From contig JBBPYC010000036.1 in assembly GCA_038200275.1 (NCBI GenBank), forward strand, positions 1 to 64,000: a stretch of 64,000 nucleotides of DNA. Direction: 5' to 3'. The notes beneath the pieces are model-generated. The model saw nothing but the letters and a program-made list of their open reading frames with translations, searched no databases and had not been told where the DNA came from. This stretch comes from JBBPYC01 sp038200275. Lineage in GTDB: Bacteria; Pseudomonadota; Gammaproteobacteria; Burkholderiales; Burkholderiaceae_C. Positions 43,175 through 53,664 of the stretch are shown here, piece after piece. Numbering within the stretch: the stretch's first letter is position 1; each line of letters opens with the position of its first letter. The translations under genes were made by a program, and so were the position numbers.

Positions 43175-44482
43175 ATGCCGTATCCCGATCCTCGTCCAGC
43201 TCCGCCGTCGAATGGCGCGCATTCGTCTGCCGTTATGGCGCTGCTCTGCCTGACCGTGTTCATGGTTGCTCTCGGCTACGCTTCGGGGCTGCCGCTGCTC
43301 CAGCTCTACCTTGCGCCGTACCTCGGCGACACGGCGCAGCCCGAGCGCATCGCCTGGCATGTCGGCATGCTCGGCGGCGTCTACATGCTCGCGCTGTTCG
43401 CTTTCGCACCGTGGTGGGGACGACTGTCCGATCGGCGCGGCAGGACGTTGGCATTGACCGCCGGCTTCGCGGCCTTTCTCGCCGGCAGCGCCGGCATCGC
43501 CCTGGCTGGCAATCTGTGGGCCGTCTATGGCGCCCGCCTGCTGGCCGGAGCCGGCGCGGCGGCGATCCTGCCAACGGCGCAAGCCTATGTCGCCGACGTC
43601 AGCGCGGCGGACGATCGCAGCCGCCGCCTCGTGCTGCTCGGCAGCTCGTCGTTCCTGGGATTTCTTGCTGGTCCTGCGGTTGGCACCTGGATCGCCGGCC
43701 CTGTGATGGGCATGACGGTCGGGCAAACGCCGCGCATGGTGAACTGGCCACCGCTGGCAATGGCGATCGTCGGGCTTCCCGTTCTGGTCTTGATCGTCAT
43801 GGCCCTGGGTCGAAGCCAAGGACAGACGGACGCTGACCACCGCGCGGTGCGGGGCACGGCCGAGCGCAGGCGCTTTGTGTTCGCGTCGATGGCGCTGGCA
43901 CTGCTTGCCGCGTTCTCGGTGGGCACGTTCGAGGTTGGCTTCAACGTGTTCGGCATGCAGACGCTGGGTCTGACCAGCAGCACCATCGCGGTCATGTTCA
44001 TCATCTGCAGTCTGGCGATGCTCGCTGCGCAATCGGCCCTGTTGCTGCCGGCCGTGCGCCGCCGCATCGACCAGCGCTGGCTCGCCGCCGCCTTCGCCGT
44101 TGCCGCGAGCGCCCTGGCCACGGCGTCGCTGGTCTCCGGAGCCGCATCGCTGGGCTTGCTGATCATCGCGGTCGGCGTGAGCGTCGGCATCATCGCACCG
44201 GTCGTGTCGTATGAGCTGCTGGAGCGCGATCACGAACAAAGCGGGCTGGTCATGGGCCGCCAGGCCGCAGCAACCAACCTTGGACAGGCGCTCGGCTCGT
44301 TCGGCGCCGGCCTCCTCTTCGCGCTGCATCCGGTCGCACCCTTCTGGGCGGCTGCGTTCGCTCTCGCGCTTGGCGCATGCGCCGCATTGACGCTTTGGGG
44401 GACGGCGCGCGACGGCGAAATCGCCATTCAGCGCAGATCACCTCTCACACCACATTCGCGACCCGCACTTGCGAGCGGATAG
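43175..44482 (+). CDS. Major facilitator superfamily transporter
   Basis: The product is 435 residues with 12 predicted membrane segments. The motif after helix 2 is GRLSDRRGRTLAL, the classical A-motif, and RLLAGAGAAAILPTAQAYVADV marks the helix 4-5 region. Tandem halves are clear. The drug or metabolite carried cannot be read. It starts 12 bases after the lycopene-cyclase-like gene and 59 bases before phosphoketolase, consistent with one operon. Confidence 0.9.
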   Translation: MPYPDPRPAPPSNGAHSSAVMALLCLTVFMVALGYASGLPLLQLYLAPYLGDTAQPERIAWHVGMLGGVYMLALFAFAPWWGRLSDRRGRTLALTAGFAAFLAGSAGIALAGNLWAVYGARLLAGAGAAAILPTAQAYVADVSAADDRSRRLVLLGSSSFLGFLAGPAVGTWIAGPVMGMTVGQTPRMVNWPPLAMAIVGLPVLVLIVMALGRSQGQTDADHRAVRGTAERRRFVFASMALALLAAFSVGTFEVGFNVFGMQTLGLTSSTIAVMFIICSLAMLAAQSALLLPAVRRRIDQRWLAAAFAVAASALATASLVSGAASLGLLIIAVGVSVGIIAPVVSYELLERDHEQSGLVMGRQAAATNLGQALGSFGAGLLFALHPVAPFWAAAFALALGACAALTLWGTARDGEIAIQRRSPLTPHSRPALASG

Positions 44483-44541
44483 GCGCGTCGCCGCTGCGAT
44501 CGCTTTTGTCAGTTGAACCGATTAACAACAGGAACCAAGTC

Positions 44542-46914
44542 ATGAACAAAACCGAACCACTCCAACCCGAACTGCTCGACAAGATCGACGCCTACTGGCG
44601 CGCCGCCAACTACCTGTCGGTCGGCCAGATGTATCTCTATGACAATCCGTTGCTCAAGCGCCCGCTGGAACTCACCGACATCAAGCACATGCTGCTCGGC
44701 CACTGGGGCACCACGCCCGGCCAGAACTTCATCTATGCGCACTTGAACCGGGTCATCAAGGCGTACGACCTCGACATGATCTATGTGTCCGGACCCGGAC
44801 ACGGGGGTCCCGCCGTTGTCGCCAACACCTACCTCGAAGGCACCTACAGCGAAATCTATCCCAAGATCAGCCAAGACGAAGCAGGACTCCAGAAGCTGTT
44901 TCTCCAGTTTTCCTTTCCGGGTGGAATACCCAGCCACGCATCGCCGGAAACTCCGGGCTCGATCCACGAAGGTGGCGAACTGGGTTACTCGCTGAGTCAT
45001 TCTTTCGGGGCCGTGTTTGACAACCCTGAGCTGATCGTCGCGTGCGTGGTCGGCGACGGCGAGGCTGAAACCGGCCCACTGGCGACCGCCTGGCACTCGA
45101 ACAAGTTCCTCGACCCGGCCACCGACGGCGCCGTGCTGCCGATCCTGCACCTGAACGGCTACAAGATCGCCAACCCGACGATCCTCGCCCGCATTCCGCG
45201 CGAGCAACTCGATCAGCTGCTGCGCGGCTACGGCTGGACGCCGACCTTCGTCGAAGGCCACGAGCACCGGCCGATGCACGAGGCGATGGCGGCGGCGCTC
45301 GACAGCGCGATCGGCGAGATCCGGCGGATTCAGCAGGACGCGCGCCAGCACGGCAACAGCGTCGTCCCGTCGTGGCCGATGATCGTGCTCGCATCGCCGA
45401 AAGGCTGGACTGGTCCGAAGGTGGTCGACGGCAAGAAGATCGAAGGCAGCTTTCGTTCGCATCAGGTGCCGCTGTCCGATCCGGCAACGCACCCCGAGCA
45501 CCTCGCGCTGCTGGAGCGGTGGCTGAAGAGCTACCGCCCGGAAGAACTTTTCGATGACGCCGGGCGCCTGCGACCGGAGCTGGCCGAGCTGGCGCCCAAG
45601 GGCGAGCGCCGCATGGGCGCGAACCCGCATGCGAACGGCGGCATCCTGCTGCGCGACCTGCACATGCCGGAGTTTCGCGACTACGCGGTCGAGCACCCAA
45701 CGCGCGGGATGCAGGGCATCGGCGACACCCGGGTGCTCGCGCCCTTCCTGCGCGACGTGGCCAAGCTGAACCAGCCGCAGCGCAACTTCCGCGTGTTCGG
45801 CCCGGACGAGACGATCTCCAACGGCCTGGAAGCGCTGTTCGAGGTGACCGATCGGCAGTGGGACGCCGCCACCATTCCCGACGACGACTACCTCGCCCCG
45901 GCCGGGCGCGTCATGGAAATGCTTAGCGAGCATCAGTGCGAGGGCTGGCTCGAAGGCTATCTGCTGACCGGGCGGCACGGCCTGTTCAACTGCTACGAGG
46001 CGTTCATCCACATCATCGATTCGATGTTCAACCAGCACGCCAAGTGGCTGAAAGTGACGTCACATCTGCCGTGGCGCCGGCCGATCGCATCGCTCAACTA
46101 CCTGCTCGCCTCGCACGTCTGGCGCCAGGACCACAACGGCTTCACGCACCAGGACCCGGGCTTCCTCGACCATGTGATGAACAAGAAGGCCGAAGTCATC
46201 CGCATCTACCTGCCGCCGGACGCCAACTGCCTGCTGTCGGTGATGGACCACTGCCTGAGGAGCCGCCACTACGTCAACGTCGTCGTCGCCGGCAAACACC
46301 CGGCGCCGCAATGGCTCAGCATGGACGAGGCCGTCAAGCATTGCACCGCGGGCGTCGGCATCTGGCCCTGGGCGAGCAACGACCAGCACGTCGCGCCCGA
46401 TGTCGTGATGGCCTGCTGCGGCGACGTGCCGACGCTCGAGACGCTCGCCGCCGTCTCGATCCTGCGCGAGCACCTGCCCGAGCTGAAGGTGCGCGTGGTC
46501 AACGTCGTCGACCTGATGAAGCTGCAGCCGCACACCGAGCATCCGCACGGTCTTACCGACACTGAGTTCGACGACATTTTCACGAAGGACAAGCCGGTCA
46601 TCTTCGCGTTTCACGGCTACCCCTGGCTGGTGCACCGGCTGACCTACCGCCGCACCAACCACGAGAACATCCATGTGCGCGGCTACAAGGAAGAAGGCAC
46701 CATCACGACGCCGTTCGACATGACGGTGCTGAACGACCTGGACCGCTTCCATCTGGTGATGGACGCGGTCGACCGGTTGCCGCAGGCCGGCACGCACGGG
46801 GTCTACCTGAAGCAGCGGCTCCGCGACAAGCTGGTCGAGCATCGGCAGTACATCGACAAGAACGGCCAGGACATGCCCGAAATCCGGGACTGGAAGTGGA
46901 GCGAACCACAATGA
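44542..46914 (+). CDS. xfp: Phosphoketolase (xylulose-5-P / fructose-6-P)
   Basis: The product is 790 residues, the normal length of the family. It cleaves xylulose-5-P (or fructose-6-P) with phosphate to acetyl-phosphate and glyceraldehyde-3-P (or erythrose-4-P). Visible motifs: GPGHGG (84-89), the thiamin-diphosphate site GDGE (171-174) with AETGPLATAWHSNKF, PRGMQG-type acid loop, and the C-terminal GVGIWPWASN and FHGYPWLVHRLTYRR. AGGAACC lies about 8 bases before ATG 44542. It feeds acetate kinase at 7619-8788 and is supplied by zwf-derived pentose phosphates. It is the last gene of the probable operon that starts at 41160. Confidence 0.96.
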   Translation: MNKTEPLQPELLDKIDAYWRAANYLSVGQMYLYDNPLLKRPLELTDIKHMLLGHWGTTPGQNFIYAHLNRVIKAYDLDMIYVSGPGHGGPAVVANTYLEGTYSEIYPKISQDEAGLQKLFLQFSFPGGIPSHASPETPGSIHEGGELGYSLSHSFGAVFDNPELIVACVVGDGEAETGPLATAWHSNKFLDPATDGAVLPILHLNGYKIANPTILARIPREQLDQLLRGYGWTPTFVEGHEHRPMHEAMAAALDSAIGEIRRIQQDARQHGNSVVPSWPMIVLASPKGWTGPKVVDGKKIEGSFRSHQVPLSDPATHPEHLALLERWLKSYRPEELFDDAGRLRPELAELAPKGERRMGANPHANGGILLRDLHMPEFRDYAVEHPTRGMQGIGDTRVLAPFLRDVAKLNQPQRNFRVFGPDETISNGLEALFEVTDRQWDAATIPDDDYLAPAGRVMEMLSEHQCEGWLEGYLLTGRHGLFNCYEAFIHIIDSMFNQHAKWLKVTSHLPWRRPIASLNYLLASHVWRQDHNGFTHQDPGFLDHVMNKKAEVIRIYLPPDANCLLSVMDHCLRSRHYVNVVVAGKHPAPQWLSMDEAVKHCTAGVGIWPWASNDQHVAPDVVMACCGDVPTLETLAAVSILREHLPELKVRVVNVVDLMKLQPHTEHPHGLTDTEFDDIFTKDKPVIFAFHGYPWLVHRLTYRRTNHENIHVRGYKEEGTITTPFDMTVLNDLDRFHLVMDAVDRLPQAGTHGVYLKQRLRDKLVEHRQYIDKNGQDMPEIRDWKWSEPQ

Positions 46915-47217
46915 CCTCGCCGGCGCCGGGCGGTCGCCGCGACGCGGCCGGCCTTCGATTCGTCAGCAGCCACTCCGGAAGACGCCAGTACCAGTGTGCT
47001 CGCCATTTGCACGGCACATCGCTCCGCGTCGGCTACCCCGGCTCGCACAGGGCCAGCAGGCGCGCGGTCGCGGCGCGGCAAGCGTTCGTTACGATCAAGC
47101 GGTGCTGGACGGGGCCGACAGGGGCCTTTCAGTGCGGCGGTCGCGCCGGTGTGCCCCCGGCACACTCCGTTCACCGTGCTCCAGCGCCCACAACGCCGCC
47201 GCAAGAAACCCGCGCCT
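46915..47217. other. 303-base region downstream of phosphoketolase
   Basis: No supported gene. A palindrome (TGTGCC-N3-GGCACA) at 47150-47164 resembles the operator class above but has a 3-base spacer and different centre. The Crp/Fnr pseudogene converges from the right. No clear terminator hairpin with a T run. Confidence 0.4.
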
Positions 47218-47917
47218 TCAGCTGGCCGGCTGGTCCGGCAGCAGGCGGTCGTATTCCTTCTTGACCATCGCATAGCGCTCGCAGGTGCGCTTCTCCAGTC
47301 CCTGGCGATCCAGCACCGTGATGTGGCCGCGCGCATAGCGGATCAGACCGCTTTCTGCAGCTTGAGCGCGCCTTCGGTGACGCCTTCGCGGCGCACGCCG
47401 AGCATGCTGGCGATCAGCTCCTGCGTCATCGCCAGCTCGCTGGACCGCAGCCGGTCGAGGCTCAGCAGCAGCCAGCTGCACAACTGCTGATCGAGCGAAT
47501 GATGCCGGTTGCAGATCGCGGTCTGCGCCATCTGCGTGATCAGCGCCTGGGTGTAGCGCAGCAGTAGGTGCATCGCCGGCCCGGCGCGCTCGAACACGGC
47601 CTTGACGGCGCGCGCGCTAAGCCGCCAGACCGCGCCCGCGCTCTGCACGACGGCGCGGCTGGGCGTGGACTCGCCGCCCATGAAGAGCGAGTGCCAACCA
47701 CGGCGATCTCGGCCGACGCGCCGTCCTCCACCACGTACAGCAGCGAGACGATCGCCGTGGCGGGGAAGTACACATGGCCGAGCGTGCGGCCCGATTCGTA
47801 CATCATGTGGCCCAACGGCAGATCCACCCACTCGAGCAACGGTTGCCAGCGCTGCCACTCGTCTTCAGGCAGCGCGGCCAGCAGGTGGTTCAGCCGGGGA
47901 CCGAGCGGGGGCGGCAT
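47218..47917 (-). pseudogene. Crp/Fnr-family transcription regulator, frameshifted twice
   Basis: Read across frames it is a regulator of about 230 residues. The N-terminal cyclic-nucleotide-binding-like region (PLGHMMYESGRTLGHVYFPA, then AIVSLLYVVEDG) is in the first frame, the middle (SLFMGGESTPSRAVVQSAGA, long dimerisation helix) and helix-turn-helix (LAMTQELIASMLGVRREGVT) in the second, and the tail (GLIRYARGHITVLDRQGLE) in the third. Breaks lie near 47690-47700, where several codons also seem lost, and near 47347, where one G is missing from a GGG run. It is of the Crp/Fnr branch with recognition helix VRREGVT rather than the RETVGR of E. coli Crp. It is the only candidate binder in this window for the TGTGCG palindromes. 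Confidence 0.85.
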
Positions 47918-47984
47918 GGCTGTAGCCGGGGGGGAGAACGCGCATGACGGACCTGCTGCACGACGATAGCGGCATTACGTGCGA

Positions 47985-49096
47985 TTGGGCTATCCATTTA
48001 ACCGGAGCTAGGCGCATACGATCGTTATGGAGCGTCCGAGCGCAGGCATTCACTACCCCGGTTCCCTCGGCGAGTTTCAGACGTGGTTCCAGTCCGACGC
48101 GGACTGCCTGGACTATCTCGAGTGGCTGCGATGGCCGTCCGGGTTCGTCTGCCCGCAATGCGGCCACGCTGCTGCTGGGTGGCAGCTGGGAGACGGAAGG
48201 TTCATGTGCACAGACTGTGGCCGCCGCACGTCCGTGACGGCGGGCACCATCTTCGACCGAACCCGCACGCCGCTCACGGTCTGGTTTGCTGCCTGCTGGA
48301 ACTTCGCCTGCGGTAAAGACGGAATCTCGGCCTTGAGTCTGAAGCGCACCTTGGAGATCGGTTCGTACCAGACGGCTTGGGCGATGCTGCACCGGCTGCG
48401 ATTCGTCCTGGTGCGTCCCGATCGGGAACGCCTGCGCGGCAAGGTCGAGGTGGACGAAACGTACATCGGCGGACTCGACCCCGGGTTACCTGGAGGGCGT
48501 GCCCCAGGCAAGAAGGTCCTGACGTGCGTTGCAGTCGAGATCCTGCAGCCCAAGGGATTCGGCCGCTGCCGCATGGCACCCGTAGCGGATGCCTCGGCGC
48601 AGTCGCTGCTGGCCTTTGTGTCGACGAACGTCGAGCCAGGGGCAACCGTGATCACCGATGCCTGGCAGGGCTACCGAGGATTGGAGAGGAAAGGCTACCT
48701 CCATGACCGTCGCAGCCAGCGGGCAGCCAGCGCGCGTGGCGAAGACCCGGGCGCGCTGCTGCCAGGCGTGCATTGGACCGCGTCCCTGGCAAAACGCTGG
48801 CTGCTCGGCACACATCAGGCAGCGGTGGACGCCGCACACTTGCCCAGCTACCTCAATTGAGTTTGTGTTTCGCTTCAATCGCCGCCACTCCCGTAGCCGC
48901 GGGATGCTGTTCTACAGAGTCCTCGAACTCGCCGTTGCCCATGACCCAGTGCGCTACCAAGACCTCGCGCGGACGAAAAACCCCAAGGCGAAGAAGCCGA
49001 AGCCGCCTGGAAAACGCGGGCATCCTCCAAGCCTGGAGCGCCCTTGGCAGAACCGGCCATGGAGGCAGCATCACTCCGGTTAAATGGATAGCCCAA
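47985..49096 (+). mobile_element. IS1595-type insertion sequence with inverted repeats
   Basis: A 1.1-kb element bounded by matching terminal inverted repeats: left 47985-48007 and right 49074-49096, both reading TTGGGCTATCCATTTAACCG inward, identical over about 23 bp. It contains one transposase gene (frameshifted). The 8-bp flanks (47977-47984 and 49097-49104) do not form an obvious direct repeat, so the flanking sequence may have changed after insertion. It lies between the broken Crp/Fnr gene and the glycosyltransferase block. Confidence 0.85.
48027..49083 (+). pseudogene. IS1595 family transposase, frameshifted near the C-terminus
   Basis: The N-terminal zinc region has CPQCGH and CTDCGRR, followed by the catalytic core with VEVDETYIGG (first Asp), VITDAWQGYRGL (second Asp) and, in the downstream frame, NEFVFRFNRRHSR carrying the last acidic region. 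The first frame stops at 48858-48860 right after PSYLN. One inserted T near 48857-48861 separates it from the second frame, which runs to 49083. Without this base the gene would encode about 350 residues and be complete. The element is probably not self-mobile. Confidence 0.85.
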
Positions 49097-49191
49097 AAGG
49101 ACGTTATCAATACTAAAAGTGGGGCTTGACCAATCAGTCTGGCTGACTACGACGGGAGTCGGTCGACGCCTCTTCCAGCCATGCCGTCGAA

Positions 49192-49208
49192 GTTAAGTCG
49201 CAGTTAAG
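49192..49208 (+). promoter_or_regulatory. PmrA-like direct repeat upstream of the glycosyltransferase operon
   Basis: GTTAAG-TCGCA-GTTAAG is a direct repeat of a hexamer with 11-bp period, the layout known for PmrA and QseB response regulators (YTTAAK-N5-YTTAAK). It ends 49 bp before the GT2 start at 49258. Confidence 0.65.
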
Positions 49209-49257
49209 GCACTCCCCGCCAGACTCGCGCCCGGCATCCAACGCTGCAAGGGTCCGT

Positions 49258-50348
<1,091 letters not shown>

Positions 50349-50352
<4 letters not shown>

Positions 50353-51944
50353 CCATGCCGGATGGAAGGGCGGCAGGCGCGGACCCTGCGACCGGCCGCG
50401 ACATCCTGCTCGCATTCCTGGTGTTCGCGTGGCTGGGTGCGACAGCTTGGGCACGGCCACTGATGCTGCCCGATGAGGGCCGCTATGTCGGTGTGGCCTG
50501 GGAGATGATGCGCTCGGGCGACTGGATCACGCCCACGCTCAACGGCTTGCCGTACTTTCACAAGCCGCCGCTGTTTTACTGGATCACGGCCGGTTCGATG
50601 TCGGTGTTCGGCACGAATGAATGGGCAGCGCGCGCGGCCCCGCTGTTGGGCGCGTGGGTCGCAGCGATGGCGCTCTACCTGTTAGTGCGGCGCTGGGTGG
50701 ACCGTCGGTCGGCGAACACGACCTTGCTGGTGTTGCTGGCGCAGCCGCTGTTTTTCGGCGCGGCGCAGTTTGCCAACTTGGACATGCTGGTGACGGGCTG
50801 CATCACCGCGGCGGTCGTGCTCGCAGCCCACGCCGCACTTTGCAGCGAGCGCGGGCTGCCCTATCGCAACGCGCTGGCGGCAGCGTATGCCGCCGCCGCT
50901 CTGGGTGTGTTGGCCAAAGGCTTGATCGGCATCGTCATTCCAGCATTGATTATTGGCGCTTGGCTACTTGCACGCCGCCGCTGGCGCGTGCTGTTCGCCC
51001 TGCTGTGGTGGCCCGGCATTGCGCTGTTTCTGCTGCTGACGGCGCCCTGGTTCATCGCGATGCAATTGAAACTCTCAGACTTCTCGTATTACTTCTTCGT
51101 CGTCCAACATTTCAAGCGCTTTACTGCAGGCGGCTTCAACAACGTGCAGCCGTTCTGGTTCTACCCATCGTTGTTGATTCTGTTCTGCCTGCCCTGGCTG
51201 CCCTGGCTGGCGCGGCTGCCGATCGGCGCCAACTATCTGAGCGACCCCCAGCGTGGCCCGGTCAGACTGCTGATGCTGCTGTGGGTGGTGCTGGTCGCGC
51301 TGTTCTTCTCGCTGCCGAAATCGAAGCCGGTCGGCTACATCCTGCCCGCGGTTCCGCCGCTGGCCTTTCTGCTGGCGGAAGGGTTCGCGCTGTTGACGAC
51401 GCCATCGACCCGTTCTCGCAGAATTTGGGCTGCAGGCACCGGCTTGGCTGCCGCGCTCGGAATGACCACCGTGATCTGGCTGTCGGTCGTACCGATGCGA
51501 TCTTCCAAGGAAGTCGCCCTCGCATTGGAAGCACACCGCGGCGCGGGGGACCAGATCGTGCTGCTGAATCGGTTTCTGTTCGATCTGCCCTTCTACGCCA
51601 AACTCGGCGCGCCGATGAAAGTCGTCGACGACTGGGACAGCAGCCAGATTCAGCAAGGCGACAGCTGGCGCAAGGAACTCAGCGACGCGGGTCGTTTTGA
51701 TCGTGCACGTGCAGCACACACGCTGATCGCAGGAACAAGCTTGCCTGCGCTGCTGTGCCGGGCACCCGTGACTTGGGTGATCGGGTCCAGCGAGTCACCA
51801 GCAGATTACCCATTCCTTGCTGCAGCGCATTTGATCGCTTCCACCAGAAAACTCGCGCTGTGGCGACTGGACGCCGCCGCACCGGAAGCGGCTACGGCGC
51901 TGGCTTGTGCAGGCGGGGCCGAGTCCGATGGATCCCACCTGTGA
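50349..51944 (+). CDS. ArnT-like membrane glycosyltransferase (GT83)
   Basis: The product is 531 residues with about 11 to 12 membrane helices and a C-terminal soluble domain. Signature: PDEGRYVGVAWEMMRSGDWI (42-61, acidic pair in the first periplasmic loop), then PYFHKPPLFYWITAGSM and LLFFSLPKSKPVGYILPAVP. These are the motifs of ArnT (aminoarabinose transfer to lipid A) and related C-GT enzymes. Start GTG 50349 overlaps the previous stop (GTGA); ATG 50355 is the alternative. With the preceding GT2 it forms an ArnC-ArnT-like pair, but other arn genes are absent, so the sugar is not known. Confidence 0.9.
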
Positions 51945-52086
51945 TGGTTCCAGACGCTGCGCGATTTCCAGCCCATGTGTTGCGGCTCCCACCTGCGCAT
52001 TGGCGGCTGCTCAACTTGATGTCGGCCTCGCCGTCATTCCAGACCGATGGCAACGCTTTTTTCTCCGAAGCCGACGGGAGGCATGC

Positions 52087-53655
52087 GTGAGCCATATCGA
52101 TTCCGACGCAGGGCCAGTGCCGGGTGCACTCACCATCGGCATCCCTGTCGTGGATGCGCGTCTTGGCAACCCCACCGCGGATACCTCGCTGCATGCTCGC
52201 CTGGTCGGCGTCGGCTTGCTGGTGTTCGCGGCCGTCTGGCTGACTCAGCTGGCGTTCTTGAGTCTCGCGCCGCCGGCCGACAACATCGAGCAGTTGAGTT
52301 GGGTGCGCTCGCTGGAATGGGGCTACTACAAGCATCCGCCGCTGCCCACCTGGCTGTTGTGGCTGCCGGTGAAGGTATTCGGCCTCTCGGCGTGGACCAG
52401 CTATCTCGTGGGAGCCGCTTTCACGCTGGCCGCGATGGGATTGTTGTGGAGACTGCTGGCCACGCTTCGCGGCTCCGGCTACGCCAGCATTGCGCTGCTG
52501 GCGGTCCTGTGCATGACGTACTACAACGGGCGACTCAACTATTACAACCACAACATCGTTCTGATGGTGCTGTCCACGGCCAGCGCGGCACTTTGCTGGC
52601 AAGCCTTTGCAACGCGTCGGCTGCGCTGGTGGTTCGCACTCGGGGTCGTACTCGGCTTGGGCGCCCTGACCAAGTACCAGATCGCCGTGACCATGGCGTC
52701 GGCGCTGGTGTTTTTCATTCATGCACGCGGCTGGCGCGATCCCGTGCATCGAGGGGGGGGTCTGCTGTGCTGCCTGGTGGCGCTGCTGATGTTTGTGCCG
52801 CACATTGAATGGCTTCGAACCCATGACTTCGGGCCGATCGGCTACGCCATCGAGTCTTCGCTCGGCGCGCGCATCGCCGGATCGGATCGCATCTTAGAGA
52901 CCGCACACTGGCTCGCCGATCAGCTCTTGAATCGGGCGTTCCCGGCGTGGCTGTTGCTGATCGCGGCAGGCTTTTGGGCGCGGCGCGCAGGTCGGCGGAC
53001 ACTGCCCTCCGCAGTGGCCTCGAGTGGAACCAAAGCCAACGACCCGGCCAAGGCTCTGTTGCTGGCCTGGGGCGTGGTGCCGCTGGTGTTCATGCCGCTG
53101 GTCGCCCTGCTCTCGGGCGCGGATCTGCAGCTGCAATGGGGCACGCCGTTTCTGCTCTTCGCCGTCCCGGCAGCGATGGAGCTGCTGCCGGGATACGAAT
53201 GGAACCGCATCGATCTGCGCCGCGTGCTGCTGGTATTCCTCGTCTTTCAAGCCCTGTTGCTCGCAGTCAATTTCGTCACGTCGTCCCGTGGACCGCCTGG
53301 ATTGCGCGACGGGCATTGGAGCACTTTCAATTCCGCCGCGCTTGCCACCGACCTTGCGCGGTCGGCGCGCACCGCTCTGGGCGGACCGATCCGGATCGTG
53401 GGCGGCGACGCGGCGATCGCGGGCACACTGGCGCTGCAGTTGCTCGAACAGCCGCTTGTGCTGATCGACGGCCGTCTCGACCGCAGTCCATGGGTCAGCC
53501 GCGATTTGCTGCAGCGCTGCGGCGCCCTGCTGCTGCTGACCAAAGCGGCACCGATCGATGCAAAACCGCTCGGTCTGGATTTTCCCGGCCTGAAATGGCG
53601 CGTGATCGCACCAAGCGCCGGGGCCGGCCCTTGCCCGGATAAAGTTCCGATGTAG
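52087..53655 (+). CDS. PMT-type (GT39-like) membrane glycosyltransferase
   Basis: The product is 522 residues with about ten membrane segments. Start GTG 52087 is chosen for the GGGAGG site 5 bases upstream, over a long in-frame extension. The PMT_2 pattern is seen: PPADNIEQLSWVRSLEWGYY (first loop acid), KHPPLPTWLLWLPV, then YYNGRLNYYNHNI and LTKYQIAVTMASALVF. It transfers a sugar from a polyprenyl donor to an unknown acceptor. It follows the ArnT-like gene by 143 bases and precedes DedA by 9 bases, in the same operon. Confidence 0.88.
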   Translation: MSHIDSDAGPVPGALTIGIPVVDARLGNPTADTSLHARLVGVGLLVFAAVWLTQLAFLSLAPPADNIEQLSWVRSLEWGYYKHPPLPTWLLWLPVKVFGLSAWTSYLVGAAFTLAAMGLLWRLLATLRGSGYASIALLAVLCMTYYNGRLNYYNHNIVLMVLSTASAALCWQAFATRRLRWWFALGVVLGLGALTKYQIAVTMASALVFFIHARGWRDPVHRGGGLLCCLVALLMFVPHIEWLRTHDFGPIGYAIESSLGARIAGSDRILETAHWLADQLLNRAFPAWLLLIAAGFWARRAGRRTLPSAVASSGTKANDPAKALLLAWGVVPLVFMPLVALLSGADLQLQWGTPFLLFAVPAAMELLPGYEWNRIDLRRVLLVFLVFQALLLAVNFVTSSRGPPGLRDGHWSTFNSAALATDLARSARTALGGPIRIVGGDAAIAGTLALQLLEQPLVLIDGRLDRSPWVSRDLLQRCGALLLLTKAAPIDAKPLGLDFPGLKWRVIAPSAGAGPCPDKVPM

Positions 53656-53664
53656 GAAACGACT

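Noticed and set aside
44509..46038. A 509-codon frame antisense to phosphoketolase
   Set aside because: Same artefact; phosphoketolase is certain from its motifs.
47150..47164. Ninth copy of the TGTGCG palindrome
   Set aside because: The spacer is 3 bases and the inner bases are CC/GG, so it does not fit the 6+4+6 pattern; it may be chance.
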